This document shows, one piece after another, positions 43,921-55,830 of a stretch of 64,000 bases of DNA. Under the pieces are notes generated by a model. That model was given only the letters and a program-made list of their open reading frames with translations. It was not told the origin of the DNA and ran no database searches. How positions within the stretch are numbered: the first letter of the stretch is position 1; the number at the start of each line of letters is the position of its first letter. Made by a program: the position numbers and the translations under genes. Source of the DNA: Sitta carolinensis (lineage: Eukaryota > Chordata > Aves > Passeriformes > Sittidae); contig CM063283.1 of assembly GCA_032173965.1 (NCBI GenBank), forward strand, positions 114,317,187 through 114,381,186. Direction: 5' to 3'.

Positions 43921-45220
43921 TTTTTTCCCATAATTTGTGGAATTGCAGGTCAGTTATGTTCTGGAAACTGGACACACACAGAGTGAAAAACTGGGCATGG
44001 GACATGAGATGTTTCCCATCAGAATCTTTAGCACTTCCTGTCAGTAGAACCAAGTGTTATAAAACTCCCCTTGTTTATCTTGAGCTGTGCTCTCTTCTCC
44101 TTATAAAACATTGGCTGGATTTTCCAAAATAACGAGAAAAGAGGAAATCTACATTAGCCATGTCCTAAAGGAAAGCTTTTTCCAAGGAGATTGCTTTTTG
44201 TTCCCAGAATGAGAACGTCCTGCTGAGCAGTGGCTGCATCCAGCGCCCACAGGAGGCAGTGGAAGAGCTCCCACTGATGACACTGGATGTTGGATGAATT
44301 CCCACCTCACCCTCGTGTTTAAATGATGAAAACTGACTTGCTGGGTTCTGCTGACTACTGGGAAAGCCTGGTGTTATATAAGTTGCTTACAATAGGTTGT
44401 TAGACCATTAATAAAAGCTGATTATTTTTTATTAAAAGCACATTTTTGCTAGTTCCTTTTAAGCTATTCCCAAACTCCACACGTCTCTTCCCTCACTTTG
44501 CTCTTTGGGGATGTCTGTTTTACAAACAAAACCCAAACAAGGACATTGATTATTCTTTACATGGGAAAATGGTTGCTGAACACATGTGACAGCACATGGC
44601 CTTGTTCAGACATTCCACCAAATTAAAAGCAGATCCCAGCTCCAATAATATTCCAGATGAAGGGGGCTGGCAGAGGCTCTCACATGGAATTGGGCTGTGT
44701 TTGGGAAGACAGAGATCAAAGCACTGCACCTCATTCAGGGATTGAGTGGTGAATTTGTCTTATCTGAGCAGCAAGGAATAATTACAGGGAATTATTTGAG
44801 GTTCCCCTGAGGTGAACCTCCCAATGGTGATGGAACAGGTTCTTCTCTTCCAGGAAAGGCACCACGGATTCTCCATAATGCACTTCCAGATGGCATTAAA
44901 ATAACAGCCTGGGGTTCACTAATTGATGTTTTCTCAGTCTCTTTTTTGTTCCTCACCCCCTGCTCAGGTTTGGGCCCACCTGAGAGAATTCCTGATGTTC
45001 CATGGTGGCCAATCCCAAATTCCCTGTGTCTCTGGATATGCCAAAAGCTGTGGAAATTCCCAGTTAAACGCAACCCAGTGAACTGGCCACACCTTTGCCC
45101 TCAGTCTGTGCTGTTCTTTCGAAAACCAGTTAATTTTGCAAGCTATACATTGATTTTCCAGCTATATTGTGGAACAGAAAACTTAAAAATAGAATTCACC
45201 TCTGCTGTTAACAAGTTTTG
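43921..45220. other. Single-copy DNA, nothing recognised
   Basis: About 1.3 kb. The end of the first third contains AATAAAAGCTGATTATTTTT (about 44409), a chance polyadenylation-like word. No family recognised. Confidence 0.4.
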
Positions 45221-45480
45221 ACCTTTGCTCACATTTGTTGGGGAAAGTAGCTCATAGTACCAATTAACATGAATTATTAACTCCTCCATTAATAATTAAT
45301 TTATTAGAGGGCTAAAGGCATCAGTCTTTGCCAGCTAACACTATCGAGAGAAAATGAAGCAAACAACACAACCCTAATTAGAACAGCCTAATGAGGATGT
45401 CTGGAAGATCTGATGGGATTCAGTCACTCTAAATGCTCTTTATTTCCTCTCTGAAACCACACTGGGTGCAAAGAATCAGG
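45221..45480. promoter_or_regulatory. Candidate conserved non-coding sequence
   Basis: Dense TAAT/ATTA words in single-copy DNA (CCAATTAACATGAATTATTA, CCATTAATAATTAATTTATT, CCTAATTAGAACAGCCTAAT). Typical texture of homeodomain-bound enhancers, but this is inference. Confidence 0.33.
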
Positions 45481-45724
45481 CAGTTAACTCCAGTTCCTGT
45501 CGTGCAGGGTTTCTTCCTCCTTCAGAGAGGAGGGAGCCCACTCAGGAGAGCTCAGTTGAGGGGTGATTAAAGGCTGATGAAGGATGCCACTGCCTAAACA
45601 ACAGGAATGCTGTCTCTCCCAGTAATGAACAACTCTGGGGCTGTCTGAATCATTAATGGCTTCGACAGGCTGCAGGAAAACTTCCGTGTCTGGGAATCGT
45701 GTGGGATTTCACAGGATCCTGCCT
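45481..45724. other. Single-copy spacer
   Basis: Nothing recognised. Confidence 0.4.
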
Positions 45725-46412
45725 TTGCCATCTGAGTTTGGGCTTTGGCTGCAAAGTTTGGGGTGGTGCCTGAGGGCTCTGTCCATGTTTTGGGTGGGAT
45801 GCAGAAGTGAAATCCAGGATGGCCTAACAGGGAACTTCCCACCATGGAAAACTGCTGATTTTTCTTCTAAAATCTGAGTTTGGGCTTTGCTGCAAAGCTT
45901 GGGGTGGTTCCTCAGGTTTCTGTCCATGTTTTGGGTGGGATGCAGCAGTGAAATCCAGCATGGTCAAACAGGGAACATCACACCATGAAAAACTTCATTT
46001 TGCTTTTGTCACCTGAGTTTGGGTTTTGCTGAAAAGTTTGGAGTGGCTCCTCAGGTTTCTGTCCATGTTTTGGGTGGGATGCAGCAGTGAAATCCAGCAT
46101 GGTCTGACACACCATGAAAAACTTGATTTTTCTTTTGTCATCTGAGTTTGGGCTTTGTCTGCAAAGTTTGGGGTGGTGCCTGAGAGCTCTGTCCATGTTT
46201 TGGGCAGGAGGCAGCAGTGAAATCCAGGATGGTCAAACAGGGAACATCACACCATGAAAAACTTCAATTATTTTTTGTCACCTGAGTTTGGGTTTTGCTG
46301 CAAAGTTTGGAGTGGTGCCTCAGGTTTCTGTCCATGTTTTGGGCAGGAGGCAGCAGTGAAATCCAGGATGGTTTAACAGGGATCTTCCCACCACGGAAAA
46401 CTGTTGAGTTGT
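45725..46412. repeat. ~138-bp tandem array, five units
   Basis: Units start with CTGAGTTTGGG at 45732, 45874, 46013, 46142 and 46282. Each holds GTTTGGGGTGGTGCCTGAG, CTCTGTCCATGTTTTGGGTG and GCAGCAGTGAAATCCAGGAT. Spacing is 142, 139, 129 and 140 bp. The third unit lost a short segment (the AACAGGGAACATCA part). Confidence 0.95.
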
Positions 46413-46680
46413 TCCCTGCTGGTCCATCCCAATCTCAGGTAATTTTTCCATGTGTCATGTTAGTGGCCACATCTTCCTCCTGCTCCTGCTGGGACATGGA
46501 GAAACTTCCCAGAGATTCTTTGCTGCAGCACAACTTTTGCTGCTTCACACTTTTCCTTTTTTGTGCCAAATTCATCCATTAACACAAATTTTTCCCCTTT
46601 GCTGGTTCACATTCCCCTTTTGCTGCCAAATTTGTTCATTAACACAATTCTTTCCCCTTTAACCTGGGTTATATTTCCAG
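46413..46680. repeat. Spacer ending in a 60-bp duplication
   Basis: TGCCAAATTCATCCATTAAC at 46564 recurs as TGCCAAATTTGTTCATTAAC at 46624. The two units cover about 46540-46664. Confidence 0.7.
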
Positions 46681-46730
46681 AATTCACAGAATGACTAGAT
46701 TGGAAGAGACCTTTGAGATCTTCAATATCC
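46681..46730 (-). mobile_element. Old CR1 3' tip
   Basis: AATTCACAGAATGACTAGAT then TGGAAGAGACCTTTGAGATC is the terminal 50 bp of an old CR1. Confidence 0.6.
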
Positions 46731-47366
46731 TAAAGTTGTCTCAAATCTTCCTTGTTTTCTGCTCCTCCTCCGGTCCCACACTGTCAATTTTTTCTTCAGA
46801 AATAAAGGCAGAATTGAAAGAATTACAGCAAACACAACTTTTAGCATCTCCTCAAGTCTTTCTTTCTTTGTTTAGTTTGAAAAATTAAAAAAACCCTGGA
46901 CTGTGCAATAATTCTTCACTTTCTTCTGGTCTTTGGCCCACAGACACATCCCAAAGGTTTGCTGAGCAGATAAGTATTAGAATGACTTAGACTTAGATGA
47001 ACATTAAATTAATCAGACAACACTCTGGGGGGAAATTGCCACTAATTTCAGATTTTTCATCTCCCAGAAATCAATTATTATTATGTTTATTGATATTGGA
47101 CTTGTCACTACTCTCAGTACTTTCGCTGTGGTGACAGAGTCTAAGAGGAGAGAGAGGAGGGGAAAAACAGAGTAAATAATTTAGAACTCCTTCCCAAAGC
47201 ATCAGAACTTCGAAAATATTTCTGTGTGAGTGAGAGGATAAAAGTAGTGAGAAATCTGGAAGATTTTATACACAGTCATATCTTTTTGATGGAAGAAGTT
47301 TACCCAGCTCTACTCACAAGTTGTGTGGGATAGAAATTTGACTTAGAGGTGTTTGTGACAAGTTCA
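46731..47366. other. Single-copy DNA
   Basis: No family recognised. The stretch at about 46965-47130 has CNE-like TTAAATTAATCAG and TCAATTATTATTATG words. Confidence 0.35.
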
Positions 47367-47790
47367 GTTCTCAGAACCCTGGGCACAGAGGATTTCAGGG
47401 TTTCTGTGCTGACAGGGACTGAGCCTCAAAAATTCACTGCATTTGACCTAAAACCATGGGAAAGGCTCCCAAAACTGAGTGAGAGTGTGAGTGTGGAGTT
47501 CAATAAAAATGTGTTAGAGCACAGGGTGAAAAAAATTAGAATTTAGGGTGGTGGGTTATAATAATATATATGTAAAAAGAAGGAGGGATTAGGGTACAGA
47601 TTAGTTCCTCTTCTTCACATGTTTTTGTGTGATTGGTGGAGAAGACCTGCAGTGGGGATCACTAGTGATTAGTTACTGGGATAAAAGTAAAAATAAATTT
47701 GTTGGCATCTCATAATTGGGTGGTTTAGGCTTAAAAAAATGTTGAAGACAGAACTCTGCTCTCCATTTTTTCCTTGTTAATTTAGCATAT
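47367..47790 (+). mobile_element. LTR family 1, truncated at 3' end
   Basis: It matches the U3-type part of the family-1 LTR (CACTGCATTTGACCTAAAAC, GGGAAAGGCTCCCAAAACTG, TAGAGCACAGGGTGAAAAAA). It stops just past GAAGACAGAACTCTG, where the 19-bp array begins. The polyadenylation-site end found in the other copies is missing. The pyrimidine seed is only TTCCTCTTCTTCAC here. Confidence 0.75.
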
Positions 47791-48700
47791 AGACAATCCC
47801 AGCCCTGTAGGACAATCCCAGCCCTGCAGGACAGTACCAGCACAGAGGGACAATCCCTGCCCTGTAGGACAATCCCTGCCCTGGGGACAATCCCTGCACA
47901 GAGGGACAATCCCAGCCCTGTAGGACAATCCCTGCCCTGTAGGACAATCCCAGCCCTGGACACAATCCCAGCCCTGGGACAATCCCTGCCCTGGGGACAA
48001 TCCCATCCCTGTAGGGCAATCCCAGCCCTGTAGGACAGTCCCAGCCCTGTAGGACAATCCCAGCCCTGTAGGACAATCCCAGCCCTGTAGGACAGTCCCA
48101 GCCCTGTAGGACAATCCCAGCCCTGTAGGCATCCCGCCCTGTAGGACAATCCTGCCCTGTAGGACATCCCTGCCTGTAGGACAATCCCTGCCCTGGGCAC
48201 AATCCCAGCCCTGTAGGACAATCCCAGCCTGTAGGACAATCCCTGCCTGCAGGACAATCCCAGCCCTGTAGGACAATCCAGCCCTGGGACAATCCCAGCC
48301 CTGTAGGACAAACCTGCCTGGCACAATCCCAGCCCTGCAGGACAATCCCAGCCCTGTAGGACAATCCCAGCCCTGTAGGACAATCCCAGCCCTGTAGGAC
48401 AATCCCTGCCCTGCAGGACAATCCCAGCCCTGTAGGACAATCCCAGCCCTGGGACAATCCCTGCCCTGTAGGACAATCCCAGCCCTGTAGGACAATCCCT
48501 GCCCTGCAGGACAATCCCAGCCCTGTAGGACAATCCCAGCCCTGGGGACAATCCTGCCTGTAGGACAATCCAGCCCGTAGGACAATCCTGCCCTGTAGAC
48601 AATCCGCCTTGTAGGACAATCCCTGCCCTGGGCACAATCCCAGCACAGAGGGACAATCCCTGCCCTGGGGACAATCCCTGCCCTGCTTCCCTGAATTCTG
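47791..48700. repeat. 19-bp minisatellite, roughly forty-five units
   Basis: Unit: GGACAATCCCAGCCCTGTA, with common variants CCTGCCCTG for CCAGCCCTG, and CTGCAGG or CTGGGGAC for CTGTAGGAC. The minus strand is free of stops in all three frames over most of the array, giving a 19-residue repeat (YRAGIVLQGWDCPTGLGLS). The stretches near 48120-48320 and 48550-48620 have lost single bases. Confidence 0.97.
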
Positions 48701-48784
48701 TGCCCTTCCATCTCTCTCCCAGATCCCTCAGCCCCCCCTGGGGCTCCAGCCCCTGCCCAGCTCCCTCAGCCCTCCTCACAAGAG
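48701..48784. other. GC-rich array flank
   Basis: C-rich DNA (CTCAGCCCCCCCTGGGGCTC). Nothing recognised. Confidence 0.4.
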
Positions 48785-49145
48785 GACCCCTCATTTGGGA
48801 CCCCTCTCTGTCCTTGTAGGATAACACATGACACAGATATTTTTCATGATATTTTTCCTCGAAGGTTGTGTGTAGCCTCATTTTATTAAAAATGTCTCCC
48901 TTTAAATACCATTTTTCTACAGACCAATGTGATGGGCGAGAGAAAGACAAATTTCTTCACTCACATTGGTCAAACCAGAGGGACATCAAAAGCAATCCTT
49001 CCTCCTGGGAGGAATGTACACATAGATATTGTAATAATAACAGCTCTCTTGGTTGTGTTCTTTTCCTGAGAAAAGAATTCCAGAAAACTAAAACATCAGA
49101 AACGCAGAACTTTAGAAAATCAGAAATTTCAGGCCTGAAACCAGA
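48785..49145 (-). mobile_element. Probable minus-strand LTR
   Basis: On the minus strand there is a TATA-like GGTATTTAAAGGGAG, and AATAAAATGAGGC follows about 18 bp later, an LTR-like promoter/polyadenylation layout. Upstream are two CCAAT words in an 11-bp perfect inverted repeat, GACCAATGTGA at 48922-48932 and TCACATTGGTC at 48961-48971. The ends and target duplication are not visible, and there is no second copy here. Confidence 0.45.
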
Positions 49146-49932
49146 CTATACTATATATTTTATATATATATATATACTATACTATATATTCTCCCCATGA
49201 ACACCTCACTGGAAGAACTCAGGGTTCCCTGGATTGTGGAATGTGTTGGGATGTGTCAGGAAAAAGTCTCTGAGCGTCCCTCTTTTGGATCAATCATCAT
49301 TTTCCTCTCTAAATTGGTTGGACTTTTTGGGGGCTCTTTAAAACCATCAGAATTTGGCCTTTTGAAATTAGAAGGAATGAAATTTGTGTCAGTGGGGCTC
49401 AGGACAAACAAAGAGGAGCTGGTGTTTTAATATTGCAGTCACGGCTTGTCCTTAAATCAAACTCCCTGCTCCACAAATATTAGGATTTCAGGAGAAATTC
49501 GACTTTAATCAGAAAACACAGAAAATATTTCTCTGATTATGGAATGATAACGATCATTACAGTGGTCATGGAATGCTGCTATAAATCTTGTTAATGAAAT
49601 CCCAATATTGGAATCCTCCAATCAGAACTCCGGAGTTAATGGGTAACCTTTCCCTAGGACTCAAGGTAATTCCAGCCTGCTCCAAGTGAAGAGCCACATC
49701 TATTAAATTTAGGAATTGTCATTCAATTAACTTTTTTTTTTTTTTTTTCTTGTTTGGTTTAACAACATTAAGTGGCTGCCCCGGTGGCACTGGAGGCAGA
49801 AGTCCAAGTCCTGGTTTTCCGTAAAATGTTTAATTCAGAGCATTCCTGGCTGTGGCACTGAGGTGGAAGAATGGAGAAGAGATTTGGAGCTCATTAATTA
49901 CCAAATTCCTGCCGAGCTGGGTTAAAGCAAGC
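49146..49932. other. Spacer: TA run then single-copy DNA
   Basis: ACTATATATTTTATATATAT-type run at about 49146-49192, then single-copy sequence, and a T run at about 49731-49750. No gene recognised. Confidence 0.45.
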
Positions 49933-50105
49933 AGAATCACAGAATTATGGGATGTCCTGAGCTGGAATGATCCCCCAAGGATCATCCCAATCCAATTCCC
50001 AGAGCCCTCCAGTCCCACCCTGGGCATCCCTGAGCTTCCAGAGGCTCCTGGAGCAGCCTCGGGCTGGGTCCATCCCCAGGAGCTCCTGCTCCAATGGCTG
50101 AGCCT
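49933..50105 (-). mobile_element. CR1 LINE fragment, diverged
   Basis: AATCACAGAATTATGGGATG, GATCATCCCAATCCAATTCC and AGGCTCCTGGAGCAGCCTCG fit a CR1 3' end with many changes. Confidence 0.65.
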
Positions 50106-51052
50106 AGAAATAATCCTGGGCTGCAATTTAGAATGTGGATAACAGAAATAGAGATAAAGATTATGAATTTATATTATTTATGGTGTATAATGTAATAGCA
50201 TTTATAGTGTATATAATTTATGTACATAATATAATATAATTTATATTATATATTTAGATATATATTTATATTCTATATTATATATATTATATAACATATA
50301 ATTTATAATATATGTAATATAATTTATAATGTATAATGTAATAATAATGTGTTACAATAATACAATCTATTATATAACATATAATTTATAATATATGTAA
50401 TATAATTTATAGTGTATAATGTAATAAAAATGTGTTACAATAATACAATATATTATTATATAATAATACAAAATAATATAATAAGATAATAAATAATGAT
50501 AATATATAATATTATACATAGATATATATACTTATACTTATATATGTACATGTATAAAGATTATATAAATGTATATGTATATGTATAATAAGATTATATG
50601 TATACGTATAATAAGATTATATGCATATACACATGTATAATATACATATACATATTTTATTTATAATAATAAATAATTCCAGGGGTGGAATTTATAAAAT
50701 ATAGCATAAATATATACAACTATTAAGAATCTGAATTATTCATAATATATATAATATAATTGTATGTTATATATTATTACAATAATATATTATTATAGTA
50801 ATAGAATATATATTATCATATAATAATATATAATGTATTATTATATTGTAATAACGTATTATTATAATATAATGCGTTATTAATATAATAATGTAATATA
50901 ACAGAGTTATAAATAATTATATCTATTATTTGTAAAAATAAATAATTCCAGGGGAGGAATTAAAAATATATAATATATATTATATAATATATAATAATAT
51001 AATATTTATTAAATATATATTATATAATTATAAATAATAATATATATATATA

Positions 51053-51083
<31 letters not shown>

Positions 51084-51485
51084 ATATATATAATAAATAT
51101 AATATAATATACTATATAATATATTATTATAATAATATAGATATTATATATAATAATATAAATATAATAATAGTATTAATATATAATTAATTAAAATATA
51201 TAATAGTATATATATTATATTAATTATTATTATAAATATATAATATATATATTTATATAATAAATTATATTAATAGTATATATATGTTATATATATTATA
51301 TTATATTATTTTTATAAATATTATATTATATTTATATTTATATATAATATATTATATTATTATATATATTATATTATATTATTATATTATATTATAATTA
51401 TATTATATTATATTATATTATTATTATATTATATTAATATTATATTATTATATTAATTTTTATATTATTTTAATATTTATATAAT
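50106..51485. repeat. AT-rich low-complexity region, ~1.33 kb
   Basis: From about 50155 the sequence is almost entirely A and T (TATAAT, ATATAT and ATTATT mixtures). It is interrupted twice by TAATAATTCCAGGGGTGGAA/GGAGGAA (about 50670 and 50940), which look like duplicated islands. It includes a 120-bp direct duplication near 50280-50440 (TATTATATAACATATAATTT). Confidence 0.92.
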
Positions 51486-52240
51486 GATAATTTTGGGGTG
51501 TAATAATTGATGGGAATTTCCCTCCCGGCCAGTTCCCAATTCAGGAGGACTGAGCAAGGAGGAATTTCTTCCCTCCCACCTCTCTGACGCCCACCCTGAC
51601 TGAAAATCTTCCCAGCTCTCCACACAGAACCTCAGAGATTTCTCCTGGAAAAAAAAAATGGGGGTAAAGTAAAACCAAGAAATTTTCACTCACAAAATTG
51701 TGGATTTTGCCTGCATTGAAAGGATCCAAAAAAAAAAAAAAAAAAAAAACTGTGTTAGAAATTTAAAACAATAAAAGTTTTTTTGTGATTTATAAATAAG
51801 ATAAATTAGCAAGAACAGACTCCTTTTCCCATAACGAGTTCCAAAGTTCCTCATTAATTACCTACACTCGATTCTTCATCTCAGCACTGGCCCCAAAGCA
51901 TTCAATAGAATATCCCCGGGTGGAATGAGTGTCCTGAAAAATTCAGTAGGAAACCAAAATGCCGGGAAACAAAAACTATTGGAAGCTGATGGAGCTGCAG
52001 GTGGATCAATGACTGAAAAATCCTGAAAAACAGGATTTCTGTCCACCCTTCCCGTTTGGGAGAGTGCTGTGGCTGAAGAGCAGCGTGGCAGGAATGAGCA
52101 TGGATAATAAAAAATAAATGGAATGGTTCATCCAATGGTGCTGGCAAGACAAATTTAAAAAAAGGAATAATGTACTGGACAGAAAAGGTGTTTTTTCATC
52201 CGAGCTCTGCATCTCTGCCATGGAATAGGAACACCAAACT
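51486..52240. other. Single-copy DNA with a poly-A run
   Basis: A run of about 22 A lies at 51729-51750. Otherwise nothing recognised. Confidence 0.4.
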
Positions 52241-52510
52241 TTGTGCAGGCCATGACAGGGAAAGGGAGATATTTTATTCCAAATTATAACAATAAAATGG
52301 AATTGTTGCAATCCCAGAGATTAAAAATGTATTTTTCAGTCATCAGAAGGTTCCAGCTTGTGAACGTGTGCAGGTCATGTTCCTTTGTGCAGGCCATGAC
52401 AGGGAAAGGGAGATATTTAATTCCAAATTGTAACAACAAAATGGAATTGTTGCAATCCCAGAGATTAAAAATGTATTTTTCAGTCATCAGAAGGTTCCAG
52501 CTTGTTGTCG
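52241..52510. repeat. 144-bp tandem duplication
   Basis: TTGTGCAGGCCATGACAGGG starts at 52241 and at 52385. Both units run through ATGGAATTGTTGCAATCCCA to AGAAGGTTCCAGCTTGT, with few differences. Confidence 0.95.
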
Positions 52511-53200
52511 TGGGTGTCTCAAAGATCAGGAAGATCCAATTTATTTTTAATTTTTCCCCTAAATTAAGAACTCAGCAGAGAAGAAACTTTTTGGAGGAAT
52601 GGGGAAGGGGAGAATCTTTGGGCACAACACTGGGCCAGCCACACTCCAGAAGAATCAACCTTTTAATTTTCATTTTCTTAGCACAAACTCCCTGTAAAGA
52701 GTCACAAAATCACCACCTGAAGACAAGATCTGAGCTTCTAAAAAAACCCCCAAGAAATAAAAAATTAAGGACTTGTAAAAGGATAATGAGAGGCTGGAGA
52801 AGACGTTTTCATTTAGAAAGCCCTTTAAGAGTAGATGAAATTATTCCAGGGATAAATTTTCCCCCAATTTTTGGTGAGAAGACAAATTTTTGAACATTTA
52901 TGGGCTCCTCCAGCTCCTGGTGGAAAATTCCCAGCCCAGGTTGGTGGCCAACTCTGCTCTTGGGCTCAGTTTGGCCAAAGGTGACAGGATCCCACAGGGA
53001 ATAATTTGATCTGGTCTGCTTTTGTGGGAGGAGAAATTAAGGAAAAAAACTAAAGTCTGAAATTGGAATGAAAGCTGAGTGGAAAAATCAGAGAGGGGGA
53101 GGTATTGGAAAAGTGGGCACAAACTGGGATCCACTGGGACACAAGGTATAGAGAGGAGAGGGGAAGGATTGAGCAGCTGAGAGGGAATGGGAATATTTTC
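52511..53200. other. Single-copy DNA, nothing recognised
   Basis: No family or coding domain recognised. Confidence 0.4.
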
Positions 53201-53376
53201 ATGGAATCATGGAATGGTTTGGGTTGGAAGGGATTTTTGGGATGATCCCAATCCCACCCCAGCCATGGCAGGGACCCCTCCCACTGTCCCAGGCTGCTCC
53301 AGCCCTCCATAGGGTGGAAATTTTTATTTTCACAATCTCTTATGGTTGTACTTGGCTCAAGCAAACAGCTCCATTT
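53201..53376 (-). mobile_element. CR1 LINE fragment fused to the same non-CR1 piece as 19157
   Basis: ATGGAATCATGGAATGGTTT to CAGGCTGCTCCAGCCCTCC is CR1 (53201-53308). The next 68 bp (with TTTTCACAATCTCTTATGGT) are the reverse complement of 19157-19230. The fusion is at the word GGCTGGAGCAG, but at a different CR1 position from the 19-kb copy. Confidence 0.8.
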
Positions 53377-54010
53377 TCCTACTTAGGAAATACAGGTGGG
53401 ATAAAGAGAGTTTCTTTATTTTCATCAGAGTTGATTATCAATGGAAACAAAGCCGTAAAAATGGAAATAAAACTGTTACTTCAGGCTGAATTATATAAAA
53501 AACACAAATTAAAGGTGAAACCACTGAAAAATAAATGGTTTCCCACGTCCAGTTCTGAAATTAAAAATCTGTTGCTAGCAAAAAACTATTGGCTTCTATT
53601 TTTTTTTATTCTAAGAAATGACTTTTACCTCGAGAGCATCCCTTTAATTCCAGAAATCACTATTGAAATTCCAAAGCGCTTTAATGAGCAGTAAGCACTG
53701 CTTTTCATCATAAGTTTTCAGCTCTATAATGAGTTTGTTTTGCAGGGCACAAAGCCCAGCTTGACACCTGAACCGTGGCCCAGGTGTTTGAATTTCCAGT
53801 GCCCTGAACCCTAGCCAGAGGTTGCTGCTGTCACGGGGTCGTTTCCCCGAGCCAGAAAAGCCATTTACAAAAAGTCATTTACAGCTATTTTGTGAAACAT
53901 CCTCAGATTTTCCCTCTAATGACCATTTGCAGGTTTGTTTTTTTTTTTTTTTCCCAAAGCATTTTATCTCTTTCCCTCTCCCTTTCAAAGAGACTTTTAT
54001 TTTATTTTGG
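53377..54010. other. Single-copy DNA
   Basis: Nothing recognised. T runs at about 53601-53608 and 53939-53952. Confidence 0.4.
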
Positions 54011-55282
54011 GGCCAGCAAATGAATGTGGGATTTCTGTTTGGAAATTCTGCAGGTCATTGTTTTCCCTACTCCAGAGATCTCTTAATTCAGGTTTTATTT
54101 TCACATTGATCCTCTTCTTCAATGTCATGAATTTTAATTTAGTTTAACAAAGACAGACTTTCATATTTTTGGGGGCCAGCAAATGAATGTGGGATCTCTG
54201 TTTGGAAATCCTGCAATCTGCTCCAGAGATCTCCTTATTTTTAGGCTTTATTCACACACTGATCCTCTCCTTCAATGTCATGAATTTTAATTTAGTTTAA
54301 CACAGAGAGACTTTCATATATTTTGAGGCCAGCAAATGAATGTGGGATCTCTGTTTGCAAATCCCGCAGGAGATTGTTCTTCCCTGCTCCAGAGATCTCC
54401 TAATTTTTAGCTTTTATTTTCACATTGATCCTCTTCTTCAATGTCATAAATTTTAATTTAGTTTAACACAGAGAGACTTTCATATTTTTTGGGGGGCCAG
54501 CAAATGAATGTGGGATCTCTGTTTGGAAATCCTGCAATCTGCTCCAGAGATCTCCTTATTTTTAGTTTTTATTTCCACATTGATCCTCTTCTTCAATGTC
54601 ATAAATTTTAATTTAGTTTAACACAGAGAGAGACTTTCATATATTTTGAGACCAGCAAATGAATGTGGGATCACTGTTTGGAAATTCTGCAGGTCATTGT
54701 TTTCCCTACTCCAGAGATCTCTTAATTCAGGTTTTATTTTCACATTGATCCTCTTCTTCAATGTCATAAATTTTAATTTAGTTTAACACAGAGAGACTTT
54801 CATATTTTTTGGGGGCCAGCAAATGAATGTGGGATCTCTGTTTGGAAATCCTGCAATCTGCTCCAGAGATCTCCTTATTTTTAGGCTTTATTCACACATT
54901 GATCCTCTTCTTCAATGTCATAAATTTTAATTTAGTTTAACACAGAGAGACTTTCATATATTTTGAGGCCAGCAAATGAATGTGGGATCTCTGCTTGGAA
55001 ATTCTGCAGGTCATTGTTTTTCCTACTCCAGAGATCTCTTAATTCAGGTTTTATTTTCACATTGATCCTCTTCTTCAATGTCATAAATTTTAATGTAGTT
55101 TAACACAGAGAGACTTTCATATATTTTGAGGCCAACAAATGAATGTGGGATCTCTGTTTGCAAATCCTGCAGGAGATGGTTCTTCCCTGCTCCAGAGATC
55201 TCCTAATTTTTAGCCTTTATTCACACATTGATCCTCTTCCTCAATGTCATAAATTTTAATGTAGTTTAACAGAGAGAGCTGT
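54011..55282. repeat. Eight-unit ~160-bp array with higher-order order
   Basis: GGCCAGCAAATGAATGTGGG starts units near 54011, 54174, 54327, 54495, 54650, 54814, 54967 and 55130. By internal variants the units fall into types A (CTGCAGGTCATTGTTTTCCC), B (CCTGCAATCTGCTCCAG; ~10 bp shorter) and C (CAGGAGATTGTTCTTCCC). The order is A-B-C-B-A-B-A-C. Confidence 0.96.
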
Positions 55283-55830
55283 CACCAATTTGATTTTCCA
55301 GGTCAAAAGGTTCAACCTCCTTTAATCACTGTGTCCAGAACTCTGTAACATTCCAAGAGCTCCTTTTCCTCCCTTGGAGTCAATTTTTGCCTTGATGTTG
55401 TCTTGGCTGAACATATCACAAGTTTCTGCTCAGGGCTTTAAGGAGCCAATCTGGTTCTCCTTAAATAAATTAAATTCAGCCAATTTATCCTAAATTTGAC
55501 CCTGAAGTCATATTTCCATATGGAAAATATTCCATATTTTCCAATGGGAAAAGGGATGACATCCTGCAGGACCTGCTGTGAAATATTCTGTCGTGTCCAT
55601 GATGGTTTGGGTTTTTCCTTCTTCCCAGAGATGCTCTTTAGGCAGCTCTGCCAATTCCTTGGATTTTTGGCTCAAAGCCTCTGAAACAAAGTCTGAGAGA
55701 ATTTCTGTACAAGCAGGAAAAAAAGAAAAAAAACCCACTGGATATGTCCATGCTGCAACACAAACACAGGGATTTTCCAGGGGATCTGAAATGGAGTTGT
55801 TTGGCCACTAATAAAAATCCAGCTGCATTT
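55283..55830. other. Single-copy DNA
   Basis: Nothing recognised. CATATGGAAAATATTCCATA near 55516 is a short near-palindrome. Confidence 0.4.

Noticed and set aside
47673..48950. 425-residue minus-strand frame with a 19-residue repeat
   Set aside because: The 19-bp unit happens to have no stop in any minus frame. Units differ by indels that switch frames freely, so there is no sign of selection on a protein.
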